DNA of 64,000 bases from CADEED01 sp035525785 (GCA_035525785.1 DATLDQ010000001.1:1-64000); one strand, 5' to 3'; shown: positions 44,217 through 52,479, counted from the first letter of the stretch. Translations and numbers: made by a program. Notes: generated from the letters alone by a model not told the origin.

Positions 44217-45530
44217 TCAGGTTTCGCGCATGGCGCGATTGGTGAATGCCGTGATTGGGCTCACCAGGTACTCGAACAGGGTGCGATCGGAGGTGGTGAC
44301 GAACAGCTCGGCCGGCATGCCCGCCTTGAGCTGGATCTCCGGGTGGTGCTCGAGCGCGGCGGCGTCCACCTCCACCGTGGCCGCGAACCAGGACTCGCCG
44401 GTTTCCGCGTTGGTGACGCGGTCCGGCGAGACGAACGTGACGCGACCCGCGAGCATGGGCGTCGAGCGCGCGTCATAGGCTGCTAGCCGCACCTTCGCGA
44501 GCGAATTGGCGTGCACGTGGCTGATGTCCTGAGGGCGGATGCGGGCCTCGACCACGAGCATCTCGTTGCTCGGCACGACGTCGAGAATCGGCGCGCCGGC
44601 CGCGAGCACCTCGCCCGGCGCGGTGACACGCAATCCCATCACCACGCCGTCGACGGGTGAGCGGATGGACAGGCGATCCACCTGGTCCTTGGACGGGCGC
44701 AGACGCTCCTCGATCTCGCGCAGCCGGCCGGAGGACAGCTTGAGCTCCTCGGTCGCCGCCTGCTGATAGCGATTGCGCGCGTCCGCCATGCGCGCCTGCA
44801 GTTCGGCGGATCGCTGTCGCGCCAGCGCCTGCTCGCCACGCGCCTCGCCGAGGCGGCTGCGGCCTTCGGCGTCGGCGCGTTGCAGCGGCAGCAGCCTCGC
44901 GCGAGCGATGTAGCCGTCGGCAACGAGCTTTTCGTTCAGCTTCAGTTCCTCGCCCGCGAGCCTGCTGGACTCGCGCAGCGATTCGATCTGCCCCTCGAGC
45001 GCCGAAGTCTGCGCAGCGGCGGCGCCCATCTGTAGCTGCAGCGCCGAGAGCTGCTCGTCGAGCGTCCGCCGGCGCGCGGTGAATTGCGCGCGTTCACGCG
45101 CGAGGTGCCCGGCGGCGCGCGATTCGGCGGCCAACGCCGGGTCGACGCTGAAATCCTTCGCCAGCGTGGTCTCGGCGTTCACGCGCGCATTGCGCACCCG
45201 CTCAGCGCACAACTGGTCTTCGAGCAGCGACAGCTCGGCATCGCTGCGCACGTCGTCGACGATCAGGAGCACATCGCCGACGCGCACCTTCTGACCGTTG
45301 CGCACCTTGATCTCGCGCACGATGCCGCCTTCGCGGTGCTGGACGGTCTTGCGTTCGAGCTCCACCTTGATGCGCGCGCCGGCGATGACGGCGCCGGATA
45401 TCGGTGCCAGCGAAGCCCACAGCATGATGAGCGCGGTGACGCTGACCAGCGGCAGCCACACGGTGCCGCGATTCTTCATGCGCTCCGCCGGCGCCTCCAG
45501 CAGGCTGGTGAAACTGGCGTTGGCGTTCAT
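44217..45530 (-). CDS. HlyD-family membrane fusion protein of type I secretion
   Basis: This 437-residue periplasmic adaptor has a short cytoplasmic N-terminus, one membrane anchor (about 27-48), the family opening KTVQHREGGIVREIKVRNGQ as the first lipoyl half, a long alpha-hairpin coiled coil (about 95-290), and the second lipoyl half plus beta-barrel (SPVDGVVMGLRVTAPGEVL; VPSNEMLVVEARI). It matches the PrtE/AprE/LipC type that bridges the ABC exporter to a TolC-like channel. Its ATG overlaps the ABC exporter stop by four bases; the RTX gene starts 30 bases after it. No TolC gene is present in the window. Confidence 0.9.
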   Translation of the reverse strand: MNANASFTSLLEAPAERMKNRGTVWLPLVSVTALIMLWASLAPISGAVIAGARIKVELERKTVQHREGGIVREIKVRNGQKVRVGDVLLIVDDVRSDAELSLLEDQLCAERVRNARVNAETTLAKDFSVDPALAAESRAAGHLARERAQFTARRRTLDEQLSALQLQMGAAAAQTSALEGQIESLRESSRLAGEELKLNEKLVADGYIARARLLPLQRADAEGRSRLGEARGEQALARQRSAELQARMADARNRYQQAATEELKLSSGRLREIEERLRPSKDQVDRLSIRSPVDGVVMGLRVTAPGEVLAAGAPILDVVPSNEMLVVEARIRPQDISHVHANSLAKVRLAAYDARSTPMLAGRVTFVSPDRVTNAETGESWFAATVEVDAAALEHHPEIQLKAGMPAELFVTTSDRTLFEYLVSPITAFTNRAMRET

Positions 45531-47245
45531 GCCGACACCTGCGTGGGCGCGGTGAACGGAACGACCTTGCTGCCATCGTTCATTGCCTGGCCCAGCTTGC
45601 CGAGCACGAGGCTCGAAGGGCCGAAGGCTTCGAGCTTGCCGTTGCGCAAGATGGCGATGCGATCGAGCTGCGAGATCAGGCGGCGCCGGTGACTCACCAC
45701 CACCACGGTGATGCCGCGCGCCTTGAGTGTCGCCAGCGCGGCGGCCAGCGCGTCGTCGCCCTCCTCGTCCAGGTTGGCGTTGGGCTCGTCGAGCACCAGC
45801 AGCCGCGGTTCACCATAGAGTGCGCGCGCGAGCGCAATGCGTTGCCGCTGTCCGCCCGACAGCAAGCAGCCGCCTTCTCCGATCTCGGTGTCGTAGCCTT
45901 CGGACAGCCGCAAGATCAGCTCATGCGCCTGCGCGAGCTGCGCGGCGCGGATCACGGCTTCCGGGTCCGGCTCCTGCAGGCGCGCGATGTTGGCTGCGAC
46001 GCTGCCCGCGAACAGTTCGACGTTCTGAGGCAGATAGCCGATGGCGCGGCCCAACTGCTCGCGATCCCAGCGGGCGATGTCGGAGCCATCGAGCCGCACC
46101 GTTCCGCTTTGCGCCGTGCGCACGCCGAGCAGCAAGCGCAGCAGCGTGGTTTTGCCCGCGGCGCTGGGCCCCACGATGCCGAGACTTTCGCCGGGGAAGA
46201 CCGTGAAGCACAGGTTGCGCAGCAGCGGCGCGCCTTGGGCGACACCCTGCGGCGCGAACGCGAAGCTCAGGCGCTCGACTTCGAGCCTGCCCATGGGCGC
46301 GGGCAGCGAGAGGCGCTGCGGACGATCTCGCAGCTTGCGCTCTGCGAGGCGGCCCCAGGCGCCGCGCGCCTCGATCATCGATTTCCAGCCGCCAATCAGC
46401 AGCTCGACGGGCTGCAACGCACGGCCGAGCAGGATGGTCGCCGCGATCATGATGCCGGGTGAAGCCTGCCGGCCGATGACCAGCCAGGCGCCGAAGCCGA
46501 GCGCGATCACCTGCAGCAGCTGGCGGGCGACTCGTGCCAGCGCACCAAGCCGAGCGCTCGCCGCGGCGAGCGATTCCTGAGTGCGATGTTGTTCGTCGCA
46601 ACGCCCCTGCCACTGGGCGACGGCCGCGCCGGTCATACCCATGGCGACCACCACTTCCGAATTGCGCAGCAGCGCCTCGGCGTGCCGCTGCGTGGCGCGG
46701 CCCGTATCGATGGCGCGCTCGGCATGGCGGCGCGTGGCGTATTCGGTGAACATGCCCAGCCCGAAGAGCGCCAGCGCGCCCGTGAGCGCGATGCCGCCGA
46801 GCAACGGGTGCATGGCGGCGATGGTCAGTAGATAGAGTGGCACCCAGGGCGCATCGAACAACGCCACGACCCCGGGACCCGCGAGCAGCCGCCGCAGTTG
46901 CGCGACGTCGCGCAGCGCGTCGCCACGCTCCGGATCCGGCCGGCCGGCGGCGCGCTGGTCGAGTTGCGAGGCCAGCGCCTCGGGAGCGAGGCAGCTCTCC
47001 AGCCGCCGGCCCGCGGCGGCCAGCGCGCGCGAGCGCGCGGCGTCCATGCAGTAGGCGAGCGCCAGCAGCGCGCCGACGGGGATGGCCAGCATCACCAGCG
47101 TCTCGATGCTGCCGCTTGCGAACACGCGATCGAATACCTGCAGCATGTACAGGGCGGGCGCGAGCAGCGCGAGATTCAGCAGGAGACTCGCCACCGCGGC
47201 GAGCTTGATGAATGGACGGATCTGTCGCGCCAGGAGCCAGTGCAT
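45527..47245 (-). CDS. Type I secretion ABC exporter (PrtD/AprD-like)
   Basis: This 572-residue fused permease-ATPase has a transmembrane domain with about six segments (about 10-285; ALYMLQVFDRVFASGS is the family signature) and an ATPase domain (about 310-550) with Walker A GPSAAGKTT, signature LLSGGQRQRIALARAL and Walker B LLVLDEPNANLD. It lacks an N-terminal C39 peptidase domain, so the substrate is exported without cleavage. The start is the ATG at 47245, preceded by GAAGGGGAA; an upstream GTG at 47290 has no ribosome site. It is the first gene of the exporter / adaptor / RTX operon. Confidence 0.9.
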   Translation of the reverse strand: MHWLLARQIRPFIKLAAVASLLLNLALLAPALYMLQVFDRVFASGSIETLVMLAIPVGALLALAYCMDAARSRALAAAGRRLESCLAPEALASQLDQRAAGRPDPERGDALRDVAQLRRLLAGPGVVALFDAPWVPLYLLTIAAMHPLLGGIALTGALALFGLGMFTEYATRRHAERAIDTGRATQRHAEALLRNSEVVVAMGMTGAAVAQWQGRCDEQHRTQESLAAASARLGALARVARQLLQVIALGFGAWLVIGRQASPGIMIAATILLGRALQPVELLIGGWKSMIEARGAWGRLAERKLRDRPQRLSLPAPMGRLEVERLSFAFAPQGVAQGAPLLRNLCFTVFPGESLGIVGPSAAGKTTLLRLLLGVRTAQSGTVRLDGSDIARWDREQLGRAIGYLPQNVELFAGSVAANIARLQEPDPEAVIRAAQLAQAHELILRLSEGYDTEIGEGGCLLSGGQRQRIALARALYGEPRLLVLDEPNANLDEEGDDALAAALATLKARGITVVVVSHRRRLISQLDRIAILRNGKLEAFGPSSLVLGKLGQAMNDGSKVVPFTAPTQVSA

Positions 47246-47433
47246 GTATTCCCCTTCAGCACGCTGCGATGCGTGCAGCAGTTGAGTCACGGGGAATACG
47301 CGCGCGGTTTCACATCATGCGGCGCGCATGAGCGATTTCTTTCTCGAGGAACGGGGAACCGAAGTAGTTTGGCAGGATACGGCGCCGGGCGCATGCTGCG
47401 CCTGGCCCGTGGAGAAGCGCGAACCCCGGTCGC

Positions 47434-47781
47434 TTACTTCTTGGGGCCCGGCTCGCTGCCCGAAGGCTGGTACAGCGACATCGGGAACTGCGCGACGTTG
47501 TTGCCGCTCTCGAGCGCGCTGATCTTGCTGACGCCCTGCTTCTTCACTTCGTCGATGCGCAGGATGCTGTGCATGGGCAGCATGGTGCACTTGACCCCGG
47601 TGAACTCGGACTTGATGCGTTCCTCGCCCGGGTCGAGGACCACGGTGGAGCGTTCCCCGAAGACGAGCTCTTCGACTTCGATGAACCCGAACAAGCGACC
47701 CTGGCCCACTTTGCGGGCGTAGATCTCGTAAACCTTGCCCTGGTTCACGAACATAATCTTGAAAATGTGACTGGATGCCAT
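47434..47781 (-). CDS. DUF1820 family protein
   Basis: This 115-residue soluble protein has the DUF1820 pattern: IFKIMFVNQGKVYEIYARKV, GFIEVEELVFGERS, VVLDPGEERIKSEF and MLPMHSILRIDEV. The function is unknown; the family is widespread in gammaproteobacteria. I take the ATG at 47781 (MASSHIFKIMF) because it matches the family's N-terminus; the ATG at 47817 adds 12 unconserved residues. It is divergent from the FHA-domain gene and lies 188 bases upstream of the secretion operon on the same strand. Confidence 0.8.
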   Translation of the reverse strand: MASSHIFKIMFVNQGKVYEIYARKVGQGRLFGFIEVEELVFGERSTVVLDPGEERIKSEFTGVKCTMLPMHSILRIDEVKKQGVSKISALESGNNVAQFPMSLYQPSGSEPGPKK

Positions 47782-47859
47782 CGATGGGAGTAGGGGTGCA
47801 TTAACCTGCCCCTTCATACACGTATGGACAGCGGGAAGCTAGGGTCCAGAGGGCAGTCA

Positions 47860-49188
47860 ATGGCGCTCAGGTTGCGCGTCATCAGTGAACATCGCCACCG
47901 GTTGGGCGACAAGAGCACTTTCGTATTTGGAGTCTCGGGCGGAAGCATTGGACGCTCGGCCGAGAACGACTGGGTGTTGCCCGACGACATGCGCTATGTC
48001 TCCGGACGCCATGCGCGCATCGTGTTCCACAAGGGTCGCTACCTGCTGCAGGACACCAGCAGCAACGGCACGTTCATCAACGACAACGACCGTCCTCTCG
48101 GCGGCCAGAATCCGCACGAGCTCAGGTCCGGCGATGTCATCCGCATCGGCGAGTACCACGTCCAGGTGCAGATCGATTCGGCGACCGAGTTCACGCTGGA
48201 CGACAGCGCCCTGTACGCCACCGGTTCCACCAGCACGCGCCGCAAGCGCGTGCCGCCGCCCAAGGACCTGGGCGCTTCATTGCGTCTCGAGAACCTGCTC
48301 GAGGCCAGCAACGACCTCTCGAGCGATGAACTCAAGCCCGTGAATGCCTTCGGCCAGGCCGTGTCTTCGCGCACGCGCGCGCTGATGCAGACACAGGATG
48401 TACCACGCGAGCCTGCGACCAACCCCGAGCTCGACGTGGATTCCGAAGCCGTGGCCCGCCGCATCGCGCGGCTGGCGCGCGGAGCGGAGAAGACCCAGCG
48501 CGAGAAGGCGTCGCAACTTCCCCCACCCGCCCCCGGGCCCGTGGCCCCGCCGCCTCCTGTGTTCGAGCCGTCCGTCGCGGCGAGCCCACCGCCGAACAAT
48601 ACTCCGGGCCTGCAGGCTTTTTGTCGCGGCGCGGGCATCGGGCTCGAAACGCTCCCGGTCGATGCGCATGCCCGCATGCTGCACCTGGCCGGGCAACTGC
48701 TGCGCGAATCGCTGCTCGGTCTCAAGGAAAGCAATCGCAGCCAGCAGTCGCAGCGGAACAAGTTGCGTGTGACCTACGAGAAAGCGCCGGGGGACCTGCT
48801 CCCTTCGCTGGATCGTCACAGCGTCGAAGAGCTCATCCAGGAACTGCTGAAGGCGCACGACAGCCGCCGCTTCGATGCCGTGCAGTGGCTGCGCGAATCG
48901 TTCGCCGGCTCACGCACCCACGAAGAAGCGACGCTTCAGGCCATGCGCGCCGCGTTCGTCGACTTCGTGGGGCGCCTGGATCCGCGCGATCTCGCGACCC
49001 GCTTCGAGCGCAGCGCCCGGCGCAAGACCATGGGCAACTGGGAACTGTACGGCGACTTCTACCGCAGCCTGTGCGAAATGCAGCCAGGCGCCTTGCCGCA
49101 CATTTTCGTCGAGACGTTCGCGCACAATTACGAGACTGCCGCGCGCGAAGCCGAGGGCGGTTCTTCGCAGTCGTCTGACGCCGCCTGA
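47860..49188 (+). CDS. FHA-domain protein of the type VI secretion TagH/ImpI type
   Basis: This 442-residue protein has an N-terminal FHA domain (about 10-105) with the phosphothreonine-binding set GRSAENDWVLPD, VSGRHARIVF and DTSSNGTFIND, a Pro-rich disordered linker (about 215-250), and a helical C-terminal domain (about 260-425) as found in TagH/ImpI proteins. In T6SS clusters such proteins answer a PpkA-type kinase. No other T6SS gene is in the window, so it is an orphan here; the only kinase visible is at 25005. The start is the ATG at 47860 with GAGGGCAG upstream. Confidence 0.72.
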   Translation: MALRLRVISEHRHRLGDKSTFVFGVSGGSIGRSAENDWVLPDDMRYVSGRHARIVFHKGRYLLQDTSSNGTFINDNDRPLGGQNPHELRSGDVIRIGEYHVQVQIDSATEFTLDDSALYATGSTSTRRKRVPPPKDLGASLRLENLLEASNDLSSDELKPVNAFGQAVSSRTRALMQTQDVPREPATNPELDVDSEAVARRIARLARGAEKTQREKASQLPPPAPGPVAPPPPVFEPSVAASPPPNNTPGLQAFCRGAGIGLETLPVDAHARMLHLAGQLLRESLLGLKESNRSQQSQRNKLRVTYEKAPGDLLPSLDRHSVEELIQELLKAHDSRRFDAVQWLRESFAGSRTHEEATLQAMRAAFVDFVGRLDPRDLATRFERSARRKTMGNWELYGDFYRSLCEMQPGALPHIFVETFAHNYETAAREAEGGSSQSSDAA

Positions 49189-49228
49189 TCGGGCGGTCGC
49201 CGCGCCCTCGCGGCGACCGCCTTCGGCT

Positions 49229-49492
49229 TCACGGCAAACCCGCGTCCTTGTCTTCTTCCTCGTCGACCTCATCGGTCTCGTCGTCGTCGGTGTCGTCGGT
49301 GTCGTCGTCCTGGTCCGCGTCTTCGTCCTCCAGCTGCTCGTCCTGGCCCTGGGCCTGCTGCTCGCCCTCGTTGCCCTGCTGGCTCGCGCGGGTGATGTCC
49401 GCTTCCTGGGCCTCGTCGTCATCGGGCGAGAAGGTTCCGGGATTGCTGCCCCCTTTCTTCTCGCGCGTGTGCTGTGCCTGTTCCCGTTCCAT
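49229..49492 (-). CDS. Very acidic, probably disordered small protein
   Basis: This 87-residue protein begins MEREQAQHTREKKGGSNPG, continues with a Gln/Glu-rich middle, and ends in an almost uninterrupted Asp/Glu/Thr run (about 50-82), for example DDDTDDTDDDETDEVDEEED. The ATG at 49492 is preceded at a good distance by AAGGAGAG, which is the main reason to believe it is translated. The KKGGSNPG stretch is loosely reminiscent of the Gly-rich motifs of YciG-like stress proteins, but this is weak. The function is unknown. It converges on the FHA-domain gene. Confidence 0.55.
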   Translation of the reverse strand: MEREQAQHTREKKGGSNPGTFSPDDDEAQEADITRASQQGNEGEQQAQGQDEQLEDEDADQDDDTDDTDDDETDEVDEEEDKDAGLP

Positions 49493-49659
49493 GTGACTCT
49501 CCTTGGGTGTTCGTCGATCCGTCGCGGACACGCTAGCAACCGCGCATGCGGCGGCTTAAGTTGCGGCCGACCGTGGATGCGCATAGTCGAAGGCCGACAG
49601 TCCGTGGGACGCGTCGAAACGGGCTCGCGCCATTCGTATAGGGGCAGGAGGCAATCATC

Positions 49660-50010
49660 ATGAAACAGTATCTGCTCAGCGTTTGTTACCCCGCCGGCGG
49701 GACGCCGCCCCCAACCGATGCCCTGCAGCGGATCATGCGCGACGTGCATGCCATCCAACGCGACATGCAGTCGGCCGGCGCGTGGGTGTTCAGCGGCGGT
49801 CTGCATCCTGCCAACACGGCCACGGTGCTTCGCCAGCAGGCCGGCGGCATCGTCACCACCGATGGACCCTTCATCGAGAGCAAGGAACAGATTGGCGGCA
49901 TCACCATCCTCAAGGCGCCCGATCTCGACGCGGCTCTCGACTGGGGGCGCAAGCTCGCGCGGGCCATCGGTGTGCCCATCGAGGTCCGTCCCTTCATGGA
50001 AGACCATTGA
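49660..50010 (+). CDS. YCII-related (DGPF) domain protein
   Basis: This 116-residue small alpha-beta protein has the name-giving motif TTDGPFIESKEQIGG and a C-terminal EVRPFMED. The family is dimeric with an enzyme-like fold, but no reaction is established. The ATG at 49660 has GGAGG nine bases upstream. Its stop overlaps the TTG start of the following sigma factor by four bases. DGPF genes next to ECF42 sigma factors are a known partnership in which the DGPF protein is a regulon member rather than an anti-sigma factor. Confidence 0.88.
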   Translation: MKQYLLSVCYPAGGTPPPTDALQRIMRDVHAIQRDMQSAGAWVFSGGLHPANTATVLRQQAGGIVTTDGPFIESKEQIGGITILKAPDLDAALDWGRKLARAIGVPIEVRPFMEDH

Positions 50011-51206
50011 CGGAAAGCATAGAGCAGGTATTTCGCCGCGAGTACGGCCGAGCCGTGGCCGTACTCGTGCGCCAGCTCGGCGACATTTCGCTGGCCGAGG
50101 AGGCCGTGCAGGACGCCTTCGCGACCGCCGTGGAGCGCTGGCCCGTGAGCGGCGTTCCACCCTCACCCGCTGGCTGGATCATCGTCACCGCGCGCAACCG
50201 CGCCATCGACCGGTTGCGGCGCGAAGCGACGCGCGATGAGCGCCAGCAGGCCGCCATGGAAATGCTGGAAAGCGTGACCGAGCAGGAACACGAAGTACCC
50301 GACGAGAGGCTGCGGCTGATCTTCACGTGCTGTCATCCGGCCCTGTCGGTCGAAAGCCAGCTCGCGCTCACGCTGCGCCTGCTGGCGGGACTCACGACCG
50401 CCGAAATCGCACGCGCCTTCCTCGTGCCCGAGCCGACCATGGCCCAACGCATCTCGCGCGCGAAGGCGAAGATCCACGCGACGGGCATTCCCTATCGCGT
50501 GCCCGACGCCGCCGAGCTGCCGCTGCGACTGGGCAGCGTACTTGCCGCGGTCTATCTCATTTTCAACGAGGGCTACAGCGCGACGTCGGGTGAGGAGTTG
50601 CAGCGCGGCGAGCTCATCGACGAAGCGCTGCGCCTCGGACGGCTCTTGCGCGACCTGCTGCCCGACGACGAGGAAGTCGCAGGGCTCCTGGCGCTGATGC
50701 TGCTCACGGATGCCCGCCGCGACGCGCGCAGCGACGCCGACGGCGCCTTCGTGCGGCTCGCCGACCAGGACCGCAAACGCTGGGACCGTGCGCGCATCGA
50801 TGAAGGTCAGGCGCTGGTTCGCGCCTGCCTCGCCCGCAATCGCCCCGGGCCCTACCAGCTGCAGGCCGCGATCAATGCGGTGCACAGCGACGCGCGCGAG
50901 GCGCGGGATACGGACTGGCGGCAGATACTGGCGCTTTACGACCAATTGATGGCGTTGACGCCGAATCCGGTGGTCGCGCTCAATCGCGCGGTGGCCGTCG
51001 CGGAACTCGAAGGGCCGGTTAAGGCACTGATGCTGGTGGACGAGCTGCAATTGCAGCGGTACCACCTGTGGCATGCAGTGCGGGCGGAGCTCCTGGCGCG
51101 AGCAGGTAGATTGGCGGAGTCGGAATCAGCCTACAAAGCCGCGCTAACTCTTTGTGAGAACGGGAGGGAGCGCGAATACATCGAGAAGAAGTTAAGAACC
51201 AAGTGA
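50007..51206 (+). CDS. ECF42-like sigma factor with C-terminal TPR-like extension
   Basis: This protein of about 399 residues has sigma region 2 (VFRREYGRAVAVLVRQLGDI, AEEAVQDAFATAVERWP, GWIIVTARNRAIDRLRR), region 4 (LRLLAGLTTAEIARAFLVPE) and a long helical extension (about 185-399) starting at LAAVYLIFNEGYSATSG, the DUF6596 block, and ending in TPR-like helices. This extension and the DGPF partner define the ECF42 group, where the C-terminus is needed for activity and no anti-sigma factor is used. The start is the TTG at 50007, overlapping the DGPF stop (TTGA). Confidence 0.88.
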   Translation: MTESIEQVFRREYGRAVAVLVRQLGDISLAEEAVQDAFATAVERWPVSGVPPSPAGWIIVTARNRAIDRLRREATRDERQQAAMEMLESVTEQEHEVPDERLRLIFTCCHPALSVESQLALTLRLLAGLTTAEIARAFLVPEPTMAQRISRAKAKIHATGIPYRVPDAAELPLRLGSVLAAVYLIFNEGYSATSGEELQRGELIDEALRLGRLLRDLLPDDEEVAGLLALMLLTDARRDARSDADGAFVRLADQDRKRWDRARIDEGQALVRACLARNRPGPYQLQAAINAVHSDAREARDTDWRQILALYDQLMALTPNPVVALNRAVAVAELEGPVKALMLVDELQLQRYHLWHAVRAELLARAGRLAESESAYKAALTLCENGREREYIEKKLRTK

Positions 51207-51534
51207 GACGCGAGTCGCGGGAAGAGGTGTCCACCGTGAATGTTGAAAGCTGACGAACGAGTCGCGGAATGGGGACGCGGGGTCGACAGGCTAACGAGCG
51301 CCGGGTGAAGCTGAAACGAACGGCGCGTGGAGAGCCAGTGGAAAACAGATCCAAGCTAGCAGTGGGCCACGAGGGTGAGATTGCTCGCGACCGGGGACGG
51401 CCGCTCGTCCCTCGTGAACTCGGGACAAGATTCGCGGGAGCGAGTGTGTCCGGGTTTGCTCTGCAAACCCGTCGAACTCGCTTGTCCATGCACGTGAGTT
51501 CAAATCTCACCCGCGATGTGGGTGGGAATAGAAA
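51207..51534. other. 328-bp gene-free stretch between the sigma factor and tRNA-Ser
   Basis: The stretch has no credible coding region. Its left half (51207-51420) contains several loosely related AGTCGCGG-type words (near 51215 and 51260) and a possible CGCCG/CGGCG hairpin near 51300, but nothing recognisable as a known RNA. Its right half holds the tRNA-like element described separately. It marks the right edge of the accessory block. Confidence 0.5.
51423..51516 (+). ncRNA. tRNA-like / degenerate tRNA element beside tRNA-Ser
   Basis: The right end contains a T-arm, GTGAG-TTCAAAT-CTCAC (51494-51510), followed by CCGCGA that can pair with TCGCGG at 51432-51437. Between them lies a nine-pair hairpin, CGGGTTTGC-TCT-GCAAACCCG (51451-51471), with flanking GCGAGT/ACTCGC pairing. 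Bases 51490-51512 match the T-arm region of the neighbouring tRNA-Ser at 22 of 23 positions, but in inverted orientation. No normal D-arm or anticodon loop can be drawn and there is no CCA, so I read it as a relic or a structured RNA, not a working tRNA. Confidence 0.4.
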
Positions 51535-51627
51535 TGGCGGAGAGGGTGAGATTCGAACTCACGTGCCGGAATTACCCGACCATCCGATTTCGAGTCGGCG
51601 CCGTTATGACCGCTTCGGTACCTCTCC
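51535..51627 (-). tRNA. tRNA-Ser (anticodon CGA)
   Basis: This 93-base class II tRNA has an acceptor stem GGAGAGG / CCTCTCC, discriminator G and encoded CCA. The anticodon loop is CTCGAAA with anticodon CGA (reads UCG), there is a long variable arm (around GGTCGGGTAATTCCGG), and the T-arm is GTGAG-TTCGAAT-CTCAC. The first pair of the anticodon stem looks like a G-A mismatch. It lies between the accessory block and the mltF-like gene. Confidence 0.95.
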
Positions 51628-51699
51628 GCGCGAGAACCTTCGAAACGACACCTGGAAAACTAGGGCCGTCCCACGCGGGGCGCGTATTCTAGCCGAGCG

Positions 51700-52479
51700 A
51701 TGACCAAAGCCAAGGGGCGGAAAAATTTGACCGACCGGAGAGGCTTTGTGGCTCTGGCCCTTGCCACTCTCGGTGCTTCCCTGGGTTCGTCGCTGGCCGC
51801 CCGGGCCGCCGAAAGCGCGAAACCCGCTGCCGCTGGCGCGCCCAAGGCGCCACCGAGAGCGGCTGACCCCGACAGACCGGCACCGCGGGCCCGGCTGCCG
51901 CGTCGGCTGGCCGCCGATCTCCACGTACACATCGAAAACCGCCTGCCTCCGCTGCGCCCCTGGTTCGAGGCTGCGGGCCGGGAGACCGGCCTCGATTGGC
52001 GCCTGCTGGCGGCGCTCGGATACCAGGAATCGAAGTGGCGGGCCACGGCCGTGTCACCCCGTGGCGCGCAGGGCGTCATGATGCTCATGCCCATCACCGC
52101 GACGAAGATGGGCGTGAAGAACGTGTTCGCCTTCGACGAGAACATCCTGGGCGGTGCCCGCTACCTCCAATATATGAAGGAGCGGATACCGAAGCGCATC
52201 CACGACCCGGACCGCACCTGGCTCGCGATGGCCGCGTACAACATCGGCATCGGCCATCTCGAGGACGCGCGCATCATCACGCAGATGCGCAAGAAGAATC
52301 CGGACCGCTGGTCCGACGTGCGCGCCAACCTGCACAGGCTCTCCGACCCGGTGTGGCATCAGCGCGTGAAGCGCGGCTATGCCAACGGCCGCGAGACCCT
52401 GCAGTTCGTCGAGCGCGTCTCGCAGTTCGCGGCGATCCTGGTAAACGCGATCCCCGAAAACATGGTCGCGAAGGAATAG
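51700..52479 (+). CDS. MltF-like lytic transglycosylase lacking the solute-binding domain
   Basis: This 259-residue exported protein matches the C-terminal SLT domain of MltF: WRLLAALGYQESKWRATAVS with catalytic Glu110, then GAQGVMMLMPITATKMGV, GGARYLQYMKER and AAYNIGIGHLEDAR. Such enzymes cut peptidoglycan to 1,6-anhydro-muropeptides. The N-terminal solute-binding-like domain of MltF is missing; instead there is a signal sequence with a twin-arginine look (TDRRGFVALALA) and an Ala/Pro-rich linker (35-68). It starts at the ATG at 51700. Its position near purL and tadA is that of mltF in gammaproteobacteria. Confidence 0.85.
   Translation: MTKAKGRKNLTDRRGFVALALATLGASLGSSLAARAAESAKPAAAGAPKAPPRAADPDRPAPRARLPRRLAADLHVHIENRLPPLRPWFEAAGRETGLDWRLLAALGYQESKWRATAVSPRGAQGVMMLMPITATKMGVKNVFAFDENILGGARYLQYMKERIPKRIHDPDRTWLAMAAYNIGIGHLEDARIITQMRKKNPDRWSDVRANLHRLSDPVWHQRVKRGYANGRETLQFVERVSQFAAILVNAIPENMVAKE

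Noticed and set aside
51432..51516. A second, functional tRNA on the plus strand
   Set aside because: Only the T-arm and part of an acceptor stem fit. No D-arm or seven-base anticodon loop with U33 can be drawn, and CCA is missing. Kept as a tRNA-like element at low confidence.
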